From DATKYQ01 sp035528415 (lineage in GTDB: Bacteria; Myxococcota; B64-G9): DNA of 64,000 nucleotides. This document shows positions 53,147 through 62,100 of this stretch, one piece after another. Below the pieces are notes generated by a model. That model ran no database searches and had not been told where the DNA came from. It worked only from the letters and a program-made list of their open reading frames with translations. The position numbers were made by a program, and so were the translations under genes. The stretch covers positions 62,001 to 126,000 of the forward strand of contig DATKYQ010000002.1 of NCBI GenBank assembly GCA_035528415.1, in the 5' to 3' direction. Positions within the stretch are counted from its first letter, which is position 1. Every line of letters starts with the position of its first letter.

Positions 53147-53754
53147 GGTGTGTCTTGAGAGCGATTTCAAGGGCGCTTGCGCCCATCGCCGCGGTCATCC
53201 TGCTGGCAGCATCCGGCGCGCAGGCGGCGGGGCCCAGTATCCAAAAGTTTATGGAAATCGAACGCGGCTTCTGGCTGCGCTCGACCTTCGGCATTGATCT
53301 GGCGGTGGTAAACGCCTTCGGGAGCGGCAGCCGCTCGAGTTCCATCTATCCGCCGAATCCGGTGGTGTCTTTAGAGATGGGCGTGGATTTCGGGCAGGTG
53401 GCCTCGATTCACCTGAACCTGCTATGTCAGCAGATAGCCGGCAGCCGCGACATAGGCACGCGCGGATCGGTGCCCAACGACTCGACGGCGATAGGTATTC
53501 TGGCCGGCGGCCGCTTCAACATAATGACCACCAAAAGACTGGGCTGGTTTGTAAAGGCCGAGGTAGGCTATCTGCTGGCAGTACCCGACACGGCCAAGCT
53601 GGGCAACGGCCTGGTGGTCCAGGGCGGCACCGGCATAGAGTACGCCACCAGCCTGAGGCATTTCTTCATCGGCATCGAGGCCGGCGCCCAGTACCTGATA
53701 GCCAACGGAGGCCTGGGTATCCTGCTCACCCCCACCGTCAAGTACGTCTTCTGA
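53143..53754 (+). CDS. Outer-membrane beta-barrel, NfsH/GltH-like
   Basis: The 203-residue protein has a signal peptide (cleavage near AQAAGP) and alternating strands to a C-terminal aromatic (LTPTVKYVF), typical of an outer-membrane barrel. Its ATG overlaps the previous stop by 4 nt (ATGA), so it is the eighth and last gene of the operon. Position and type fit NfsH/GltH. The open frame from 53050 is in a different frame inside NfsG-like. Confidence 0.78.
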   Translation: MRCVLRAISRALAPIAAVILLAASGAQAAGPSIQKFMEIERGFWLRSTFGIDLAVVNAFGSGSRSSSIYPPNPVVSLEMGVDFGQVASIHLNLLCQQIAGSRDIGTRGSVPNDSTAIGILAGGRFNIMTTKRLGWFVKAEVGYLLAVPDTAKLGNGLVVQGGTGIEYATSLRHFFIGIEAGAQYLIANGGLGILLTPTVKYVF

Positions 53755-53837
53755 TTCACTGGTGCAAACCGCGCGATACGTCCGATAAATGATCCGGAAG
53801 GGGGCGGCCGGGAACATTGGCCACTTCGAGCACTGGC

Positions 53838-54083
53838 TCATCGGGATGATCCGATCAGCGGCTTGATGTCGAGGACCATGCGGGCTGGGAGAGCATCCGA
53901 CAACCGCTCCAGCCCGAAATGTTCATAGAACCGCGCGGCGCTTTCGTCGATTGCGTCTGTCACGAGAAGACGAAAAGCCACCGGTCCCCATTTTACGACT
54001 CCCGCGTGCTTCATGGTGGTGGACAATGGGTGGATGTTAGCGGTCGTGATTGATAGCGCGTATCCGCAATATAATAGTTGCAA
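53838..54083 (-). pseudogene. Remnant of a GNAT acetyltransferase C-terminus
   Basis: Only the end of this frame is recognisable: LLVTDAIDESAARFYEHFGLERL (split here as LLVTDAIDESAARFY and EHFGLERL) and a final VLDIKPL match the last motifs of GNAT acetyltransferases, especially the type paired with ribbon-helix-helix antitoxins. The acetyl-CoA loop (Q/RxxGxG/A) is absent. Recognisable sequence spans about 53838-53985; the upstream part looks unrelated. It is probably a decayed toxin gene next to the AbiE pair. Confidence 0.6.
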
Positions 54084-54121
54084 ACTATGATCTTATGTTA
54101 GTATATTGCAAACGATACGCG
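54057..54121 (+). promoter_or_regulatory. AT-rich dyad operator and promoter of the abiE pair
   Basis: Two nested inverted repeats frame this stretch: CGCGTAT (54057-54063) with ATACGCG (54115-54121), and GCAATATA (54066-54073) with TATATTGC (54102-54109). Inside lies a second palindrome, ATAGTT-GCA-AACTAT (54074-54088). A promoter (TTGCAA 54078-54083, 18 bp, TATATT 54102-54107) is embedded. AbiEi antitoxins are known to bind inverted repeats and repress their own operon, so this is the expected operator. The 413-bp gap around it (53755-54167) otherwise holds the GNAT remnant. Confidence 0.6.
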
Positions 54122-54167
54122 TATTATGCAACTTGAATGTACTCAGCGGCTGCGAAGGAACGAGGTC

Positions 54168-55028
54168 ATGGAGAGAACGCTGTCGAAGAACGAGGCCAGG
54201 GTCATACTCGAGCTCGAGTGGCAGGGGAGGACGACCGTCACCCTGTCAGACTTGCATGAGATGCTTGATGCCTCGGAAAGCTACGCCCGCTACCTGGCCT
54301 ATCGCTTGGTGAAGAAGGGCTGGCTCGAGCGCCTGCGCCCCGGCCTCTTCCAACTCGTGCCGGCGAACCGGGGTAGGGACGGGGTGGCTGACACCAACCC
54401 GCTCGCTGCCGGCGCTGTGCTGGTCTCGCCATACTTTTTCTCGTTCGGCACCGCTTGCACACATCACGGCCTGACAGAACAGCGGTTCTCGGAGGTCTAC
54501 CTGGCCTGCCGCGAACGCCGCGCAGTCGAGAACATTCGAGGGATCCGCTACGTCTTCGTGCGGGTGCCCGAGCGGCGGTTCTTTGGCTTCACCGCGGTTC
54601 GCGTCCTTGGTGCCCCCGTGCAGATGGCTACCCTGGAACGAGCGCTTCTCGACGCGATCGACCGTCCCCGGTACTCGGGCGGCATCGGCGAGGTCTCTCG
54701 AATCTCAATGCGCGCGGCCCCCCGGATATCGTGGGACATGCTCGTCGCACTGACTCGTCGTTGGGGCTCGTCCGCCTTGGCGCAACGATTGGGCTACTTC
54801 CTGGAACTTCACGATGCACATATGCCCGAAACCGCCAAATCTGAGCTCCTCGCAATCATCCGCTCTCACAGCAAGATCCACCTCGGCTCGCGCCGCATGT
54901 GGGGTACGACCGGCGTGTTGGCCAAACCATGGAACGTAGTGGTGAACGTTCCCCGCGAGGTCTTGGTCGCCAGCGACGAACTAGGGCGTCGTCGCATCGT
55001 GCTCGGATCGAAGGAGAAGAATCAATGA
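54168..55028 (+). CDS. abiEi: AbiEi-type antitoxin (transcriptional repressor)
   Basis: The 286-residue protein fits AbiEi of the type IV AbiE system: a winged-helix N-terminus (LSKNEARVILELE to LAYRLVKKGWLERLRPGLFQLVP) and a C-terminal domain with FFSFGTACTHHGL and QMATLERALLDAIDRPRYSGG. It counters the AbiEii toxin and represses the operon. ATG at 54168 was chosen (GAACGAGGTC in front); an upstream ATG at 54126 adds 14 residues. The stop overlaps the toxin start. Confidence 0.88.
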   Translation: MERTLSKNEARVILELEWQGRTTVTLSDLHEMLDASESYARYLAYRLVKKGWLERLRPGLFQLVPANRGRDGVADTNPLAAGAVLVSPYFFSFGTACTHHGLTEQRFSEVYLACRERRAVENIRGIRYVFVRVPERRFFGFTAVRVLGAPVQMATLERALLDAIDRPRYSGGIGEVSRISMRAAPRISWDMLVALTRRWGSSALAQRLGYFLELHDAHMPETAKSELLAIIRSHSKIHLGSRRMWGTTGVLAKPWNVVVNVPREVLVASDELGRRRIVLGSKEKNQ

Positions 55029-55924
55029 TCGAGGACAAATTCGTTGATCTCTATGCGCGCAACAGCGGCCTTCGTGACAAGCTGGTCGCCGAGAGGGATG
55101 TCGTGCTCACTTACGTTCTGCGCGGCCTCGTTGACGACGGGGTGATGGACCACCTTGCTTTCAAGGGCGGTACCTGCCTGCGCAAGATGATCTTCGGTTC
55201 GGCGGGCCGTTTCTCCGAAGACCTCGACTTCACACTGGACTCGGAACTTCAGGACGACGACGTGCTGCTCGAACTGGTCGAGAGTCTCAACCGCGAGCAC
55301 TACGGCATTAACTTCGTGTTCGACGAGTACTACAAGACCGACGGCGACACCTCGTTTGGCGGTGACGCTACCTACAGCCATGCCTGGAACGACGCGGGTC
55401 GCTTCCGCCTGCAGGTGAGTCTCCGAGAACGCCCCACCCTCCAGGCGGCCCTCATGGAAATGAAGCACCAGGCCTACTTCAACCACCTGGAGATCGAACT
55501 TTTCGAGGTGCGATCGCTGCAAGCGATCGAAATGTTCGCCGAGAAAGTCCGTGCCGCCTATCAGCGAGCCAAGGTGCGTGACCTCTACGACCTGCACTGC
55601 TTCGCGATGATGCCCTTCGACGGCGAGATCCTCCGGCGCATGGTGGTGCTGAAGCTCTGGCAGGCGCGTGATCCCTTTGACCCGGCAGCCTTTTTTGAGA
55701 AGCTGCGCGGCGGAAATTATGACTGGGAAGATCTCCGGCGACTGGTACGCACATCGGATACGATCGAGCCCGTGCAAATCATGCGCTCTGTGGAGACCCT
55801 GTTCGCGGGGCTGCACCAGATCACCGACCTCGAACAACAGGTCATCGCAGACGCCAGGAGCGGATGGAACGAACTCCTCGCTAACCGGCTACGAGCCGAA
55901 ATACGAGAACTGGCGACCGGATAA
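55025..55924 (+). CDS. abiEii: AbiEii-type nucleotidyltransferase toxin
   Basis: The 299-residue product has the nucleotidyltransferase signatures of AbiEii: KGGTCLRK (residues 47-54), a loop, then RFSEDLDFTL (62-71) with its acidic pair, and RAKVRDLYDLH near residue 184. These toxins stop growth by modifying a target (tRNA in studied relatives) and can abort phage infection. All motifs are intact. The ATG overlaps the antitoxin stop (ATGA). Confidence 0.92.
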   Translation: MIEDKFVDLYARNSGLRDKLVAERDVVLTYVLRGLVDDGVMDHLAFKGGTCLRKMIFGSAGRFSEDLDFTLDSELQDDDVLLELVESLNREHYGINFVFDEYYKTDGDTSFGGDATYSHAWNDAGRFRLQVSLRERPTLQAALMEMKHQAYFNHLEIELFEVRSLQAIEMFAEKVRAAYQRAKVRDLYDLHCFAMMPFDGEILRRMVVLKLWQARDPFDPAAFFEKLRGGNYDWEDLRRLVRTSDTIEPVQIMRSVETLFAGLHQITDLEQQVIADARSGWNELLANRLRAEIRELATG

Positions 55925-55991
55925 TTCTCGGACCAAGATTGATGGACGCGACTTTGTGAATGGAGCGGGGCGGGAAGGGCTCATCTTTTCT

Positions 55992-56020
55992 TTGATTTTC
56001 CGGCGCGGCTGGGGTATAAA
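55992..56020 (+). promoter_or_regulatory. Good sigma70-type promoter of the giant TPR gene
   Basis: TTGATT (55992-55997), exactly 17 bp, and TATAAA (56015-56020) precede the giant TPR gene by 88 nt. The likely transcript start is near 56027. It lies in the 183-bp gap after the AbiEii gene, so this gene is not dependent on the nfs-type operon. Confidence 0.7.
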
Positions 56021-56107
56021 CTGGCCGGTCGCAACCTTTTGGATCACAACGGGAAAGGTGTACCCTCGGGCCGCTTTTCCCGTCCAAAGCCGGGAGTGAA
56101 TTCCGCG

Positions 56108-59100
56108 ATGGAAGAACAGATCCGCAACTACCAGAAGATTCTCAAGGGTAACCCACTCGACGCCCCCGCCTTCACCGCGCTGGAGGAGCTTTACAAGGGT
56201 GCCGACAAATGGCGGGAACTTACCGATCTCTACGAGGATCGCATCCGCCACGCCGGCGACCCGGAGCAAGAGAAGGCCCTTCTGGGCAAATGCGCCCTCG
56301 TCTGGCATCGGCGCATCGGCGACGTCAACAATGCGCTCGAATGTTACAGCCGCCTGCAGCGGGTCGATCCGGCGGACCGCACGGCGCTCGAAGGGCTAGC
56401 CGATATTCACGCGGCCAAGAACGAGTGGCGCAAGCTTTCAGACGATCTTGAGAGACTGGCGGTCCAGACCGAAGACAGCGTCGCGCGGGCCGATCTTTAC
56501 ATGCGGCTGGGCAACCTTTACTCGGAGCAGCTCAAGCGCAAGGAGAGCGCGCTGGTGGCCTGGGGGCACGCGCTTGCGGCCAACCCCCAGCGGGTCGATG
56601 TCATGGCTTCACTGCGCTCTGTCTATCGCGAGCGCGGGTTTTTCAAGAAGGTCTGGGATCTGCTGGAGCGCGAGAAGGAATCGAATCAGACCGTGCCAGA
56701 AGAACTGGGCGGCAAGTACCTCGAACTTGGCCAGAATTTATTGGCCGAGCCCCTGTTCGAGGATGTCTGCCGCGACTCGCTGCAACGGGCCAAGGAACTG
56801 CTCGCGGATGCGGCCCCGGCCGATGCCGCCTTTGAAGAGCTTTCAGCGGCCAAGGCCGACTGGGAAGCGCAGGTCAAGAAACTGCGCGTCGAGGCTGTCG
56901 AAGCCCCGGACAAAAACCGGGCCGTGGGCCTCTATCGGCGGATCGCCGAGATTTTCTTCCTAGCCGGCGGCCACGAGGAGCAGGTGGAGGAAAACCTCGA
57001 CAAGTGCGCCTTGCTGCAGCCGGGCAACGTGCGCGTGCTTGCCTTCATGGAGCGATACTATCTCGACAAGCGGGTTCCGAAAGAGCTTCTGGACAGGCTC
57101 GAGCAAACCCTCGGACGGGTCAAGGATCCCAGGACGTCGGTCTTCATTATCGAGCGCATTGCCTTCCACTCGATTGTCGATCTCCAGGACAGGAAAGCCG
57201 CCATCGAGGCCTACCTGAAGATCCTGGGAATCGAGCCGGGCCATCCTGCGGCCTGCGCTGCGCTAGTCGAGTATTTCCAGGAAGAAGGGCGCTGGGCCGA
57301 GGTGGTCAAGTTGCTGCGCGCGCGCGCCGAGCGCCAAGGCGACGTTCACGAGAAGGCAGAGATCCTGCTCCGGGTGGCCGTCATCACCGCGGAGCATCTC
57401 AAGGATCCCGAGGCGGCCCGTTTCCTAAACGAGGAGATCCTGCGTCTCGATCCGGACAATGCCCAGGCAGCCACGGCGCTTACCAATCCGTACGAAAAAG
57501 CCGAGGAGTGGAACGGGCTGGTGCGTTGTCTCGAGGTGCAACTCAGGCACACTCCGGCCAAGAAGGATCAGGTCAAGATCCTCGACAAGATCGCCGCCAT
57601 TCACCTCGATCACCGGGATGACTCGGTCGAGGCGTTCAAGGTAAAGGCGCGCTCGCTGACATTGGACCCGGGCAATAAGAAAATCCTAAAGAGCGTCTTG
57701 CAACTCGGCGAGCAGACCGGCCGTTTCCAGGACATGGCCGGGTCATTGAACCAGGTGGCCGATTCGGGTGTCATCAAGGGCAAGGGCCTGCTGGGGCTTC
57801 TCGGCACCTTGGAGTCCATTTACGAGACGCGGCTCAACAACTCGTCAGCGGCCATCAAGATCTGCCAGAGAATCATCGAGCTGGATCCCAAGAACATGCC
57901 GGCGCTGGACACTCTTGAGCGGCTGCAGGCCTCCGCGGGCGGCAGTGTCGAACTGGTAAGCATATACCTGCGGCAGCTCGATCTCGTTCGCAGCGGGGAG
58001 AAACGCAAGGAGTTGCTTTACAAGCTGACGGCCATCTACCGCGATCGCATGGCCGACTACGGGCAGGCGATCTCCACGCTCCAGGAGATCATCGCCATCG
58101 ATGAGCAGGACACGACGGCCTGGGGCCAGTTGGCTGAGTTGCAGGAAGGCGGAGGTCACTGGGAGCAAGCTGCCGAGGCGCTGGAGAAAAGCCTGACCGA
58201 TAGCGGCGATCTGCAGAAGGTGCTGGCCGTGAAATACCACCTGGCCGGCATCTACGAGCAGCGCCTGAACGACACCGAGAAGGCTCTCTTGCTGTGCAAC
58301 GAGATACTTTCCGACGATCGTGTCGATCCCGAGACGGCGGCGGGAACGGTGACCATTCTCGAGCGGCTGCAGGGACGTGGAGTCAGCCCGCAGCGTATTG
58401 CCGAAATCCTGCAGCCCTACTACGCCCTGGCGGGTGACTGGCGGCGTCACATCGACATGCTCGAGCTGCGGTTGGAAGGATGCGCCTCGTCAGAGGAGCG
58501 TGTGCAACTGCTGAAGCGAATCGCCCAGGTTTACGAAGAGCAGCTGCAGCAGATGGAACTGGCTTTTTCTGCTTACGGCCGGGCTTTCAGGGAGGCTCCC
58601 CGGGACGAGAAGCTGCGCGGGGCGCTGGTGCGCCTGGCCGAACAGACGGGGCACCTGGAGGAGCTGGCCGGTTTTCTGGAGGACGCCGTTGCCCGCTCGG
58701 GCGACGAGAAGCTGGCCGATTCTCTGAACCTTTCGCTTGGCGAGTTGTACTTCAAGCGGCTCAACCGCTTCAGGCCGGCAATCGACTGCTACAAGCGCGT
58801 GATGGCGCGGGACGGCCACAACGCCGATGCGCTGGGAGCACTTGCCGAACTGTACCGGGCGACGGGAACCTGGGATGAACTGTCGTCTATATTGCGCACT
58901 CGTATCGAGTTGGTCGAGGAGCCGCAGGAAAAAAAGGCACTCCTTTTGGATCTGGCCCAGGTCTGCGAACAGGAGTTGCACGACCGGCCGACGGCCATCG
59001 AATTGTTGCAGCAGGTTCACGAGATGGTCGGCGACGACCTCGACGTTCTCTGCCGCCTCGACTCTTTGCTGGAGGCGGCCGGGCGTTGGCCGGACCTGGC

Positions 59101-62100
59101 GAATATACTGGAAAAAGAAATCCCGCTGGTGTCTTCCGATCAAGCCTCCGATCTCAACCTGCGCCTGGGGCGTGTGCGTGCCGAGCGTATGGAAGAACAC
59201 GAGCACGCCGTTGAACACTACCGGCAAGTTCTGGCCGATCGCCCGGACGATGCCCGTGCCATCGCCGCTTTAGAGTCCTTGCTGGGACGTCCAGACAGCG
59301 CGCCGATGGCCGCGGAAATTCTCCTGCCGATTTACGAGCACAGAAAAGACTGGCCGGGCATGGCGCGAGCCCTGGAAGTCAGGGCGGAAAGCCTGCAGGA
59401 CACAGCAGACAAGGTCGCGACCCTGGTGAGTGTGGCCGGAGTGTATGACAAACAACTTGCGCTGCGCGATCGCGCCTTTGCGTCGTTGCGGCGGGCTCTG
59501 GTGCTGGACAGTTCCAGGCAAGATGTCCTCGACTACCTGGAGCGCATGGCCGAGGAGTCGGGGGCCTACGACGAGTTGACTGCCGCCATTGAGGATGCCG
59601 TCGGGGCGCAGGCGAGCCCGGAAAAGAAGCTGTCCCTGCTGCAGACGCTGGCGACTCTCTATCGCGACCGGCTGCGCCGGCCCGACCTGGCTTCGACCAG
59701 TCTGAGGCGCCTGTTGGAGATCGCTCCGGATCACATCTCGGCGCTTGCGTCCCTGGAGACTCTCTATCGTGAAGCCAAGTCGCTCAAGGACCTGGCCTGG
59801 GTTCTCTTCCGGCAGGCCGAGATAGCGACTGATCCCGAGAAGAAGCGCGACATCCTGGTCCAGGTGGCCCAGATCCGCGAAGAACAGCTTGGAGACATGG
59901 AGGGAGCCATTGAGGCCTATCGCTCCGTGTTCGATTCTCATCCCGAGGACATCCACGCGGCCAAGCAGCTCGATCGTCTTTACCAGCTAACCAACCGCTG
60001 GGAGGACGAGGCCGAGTTGCTGCCCGGATTGGCCAGCCTCTCGAAGAACGTTCTGGGCGTGATCGATTACAACCGACGCCTGGCACAGATCTGCTCCGAA
60101 CGACTGGATGACCCACGCCGGGCCATACAGATTTACCGGCATGTCCTCGAAGTGAAGCCCAACCATCCGGATAGCGTTACCGACATCGAGCGTCTGTTGC
60201 GTGACGAGCGTTGCCGCCTGGCGGCGGCCGAGGTTCTTGAGGACGTCTACCGGGCCGGTTCCGACTGGCGCAAGCTGGCGGCCGTTCTGGAGATGCGCCT
60301 GGCGGCTTCGGCCGATTCCGATCAGCGTATCAAGCTCTATTCGCAACTTGAGGAGATTTACGAGAGTAAGATAGAAGAGAAAGCGCTGGCCTTCAACGTT
60401 GCCTCGCGGGCCTTCAAGGAGCAACCGCAGGACGATGGAGTGCGGCAAGATCTCCTGCGCCTGGCGCAGGATGGAGGGTTCTTCGAGGAGCTTGGCGGAG
60501 CTATGCTGGACGTGGCCGATCGTCAAGTGGGAACGGATCTAGCCACCGAGTTGCGCAAGCAGGTTGCCGAAATCAACGAGAAACACCTTGGCCGGCGAGC
60601 ACAAGCCATCGAGCAGTGGGAGCAACTGATGGAGTCCCACGGACAGGATCCGCAGATCCTGTCGGCGCTGGAACGCCTCTATCGGGAGGAGGGTGATTTT
60701 GCCGCCCTGGTGAAGGTCTATCGGGCGCAGATCGAGTTGGCCGCGGACCTCGAACAGAAGAAGGATCTGCTCTTCAGGACGGCCGCTTGCTTGTCGGAGG
60801 GAGTCGAGGACGTTGAGGGAGCGATAGTCGAGTACCACCAGATTCTCGATCTTGATCCCCATGACCGGCGTGCCTTGAAGCTGCTGGACGGATTGCTGGT
60901 GGCCGGAGAGCGCTGGGATGATCTGACCGAGATTCTCGGACAAGAACTGGCCCTGCTTCCAATGGATGCCGTCTCCGACGGAGTCGATGACGTTCGCCAG
61001 AACTTGCTTCTGAGAAGCGCCGAGTTGCAGCTTACCCGGCTTGAAAACCTCGACCTCGGGATGGCGGCCATGTCCGAGGCGCTGCGGCGCAACCTGACCG
61101 ATCCGCGCGCCGTCGAGATCCTAGAGCGGATGCTGCCGAATGAGAAGACCAGGAATGCCGCGGCGGAAGCGCTGGAGCCGGTCTACCGCGCCCAGCGAGA
61201 CTTCAAGAAGCTGGTGGCAATCATGGAAGTTCGGCTGGCCGCCCGCAGCGAGCCCGACGAGCGAATGGCGATGTTCCGCGAGTTGATGAATATATACGAG
61301 GTCGAACTGACGCAGAAGCCGCTTGGCTTCATGGTGGCTTGCCGGGCCTTCAGGGAGAATTTTGCCGATGCGGGAATCCGCGAAGATCTGGAGAGATTAG
61401 CCCAGCAAACGGGTTCGTTCGAAGAACTTGCCGGAGTATACGAAGAGGTGATCGAGCGGGCGCATGACTCTGATGCGGGGCCGATCATCGAACGGCGCCT
61501 GGCGCAGTTGAAAGAAACATACCTGGAGGACAAAGACGAGGCCGTTTCGCATTGGCGCCATGTGCTTTCCAGCGATCCCGACGACACGGAGACGCTCAAA
61601 GCACTCGAACGGCTTTACCGTGAGCGCGCGGCTTACTCCGAGCTGGTTGGCGTCCTGCGCCACATGGCGGCCCTGGAAGACAACGCCGAGCGCAAGAAAG
61701 ATCTTTATCATGAAGTGGCCACCTTGATGGAGGAGCGTCTGGGGCTCAATGACGGAGCTATCGAGGCCTACCGCGAGATCCTGGCCGATGACCCGCAGGA
61801 CCTGGCAGTCACCAAACTGCTCGATCGCCTGCTGCAGAAAGAGGGGCGCTGGGAAGAGTTACGCGACGTGCTGACGAGCGAGATTGAACGAGCCGGGGAC
61901 AGCGAAATCCTGTCCTTGCGGCTTCGCCTGGCCGGCGTCATGAGGTCGCACCTCAAAGCTCCAGACCAGGCCATCGAGATCTATTCCGAGGTTCTACGGC
62001 GGCAGCCGGGCGAACCCGAGGCGGTGGCGGCTCTGACCGAGATGTTTGACGCCGGAGAGTCCCGGGAGGCGGCGGCTCGCCTGCTCTCCATTCCGCTTGA

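Noticed and set aside
53755..53837. Terminator after the Nfs/Glt-type operon
   Set aside because: No convincing hairpin with a T-run could be found in this stretch.
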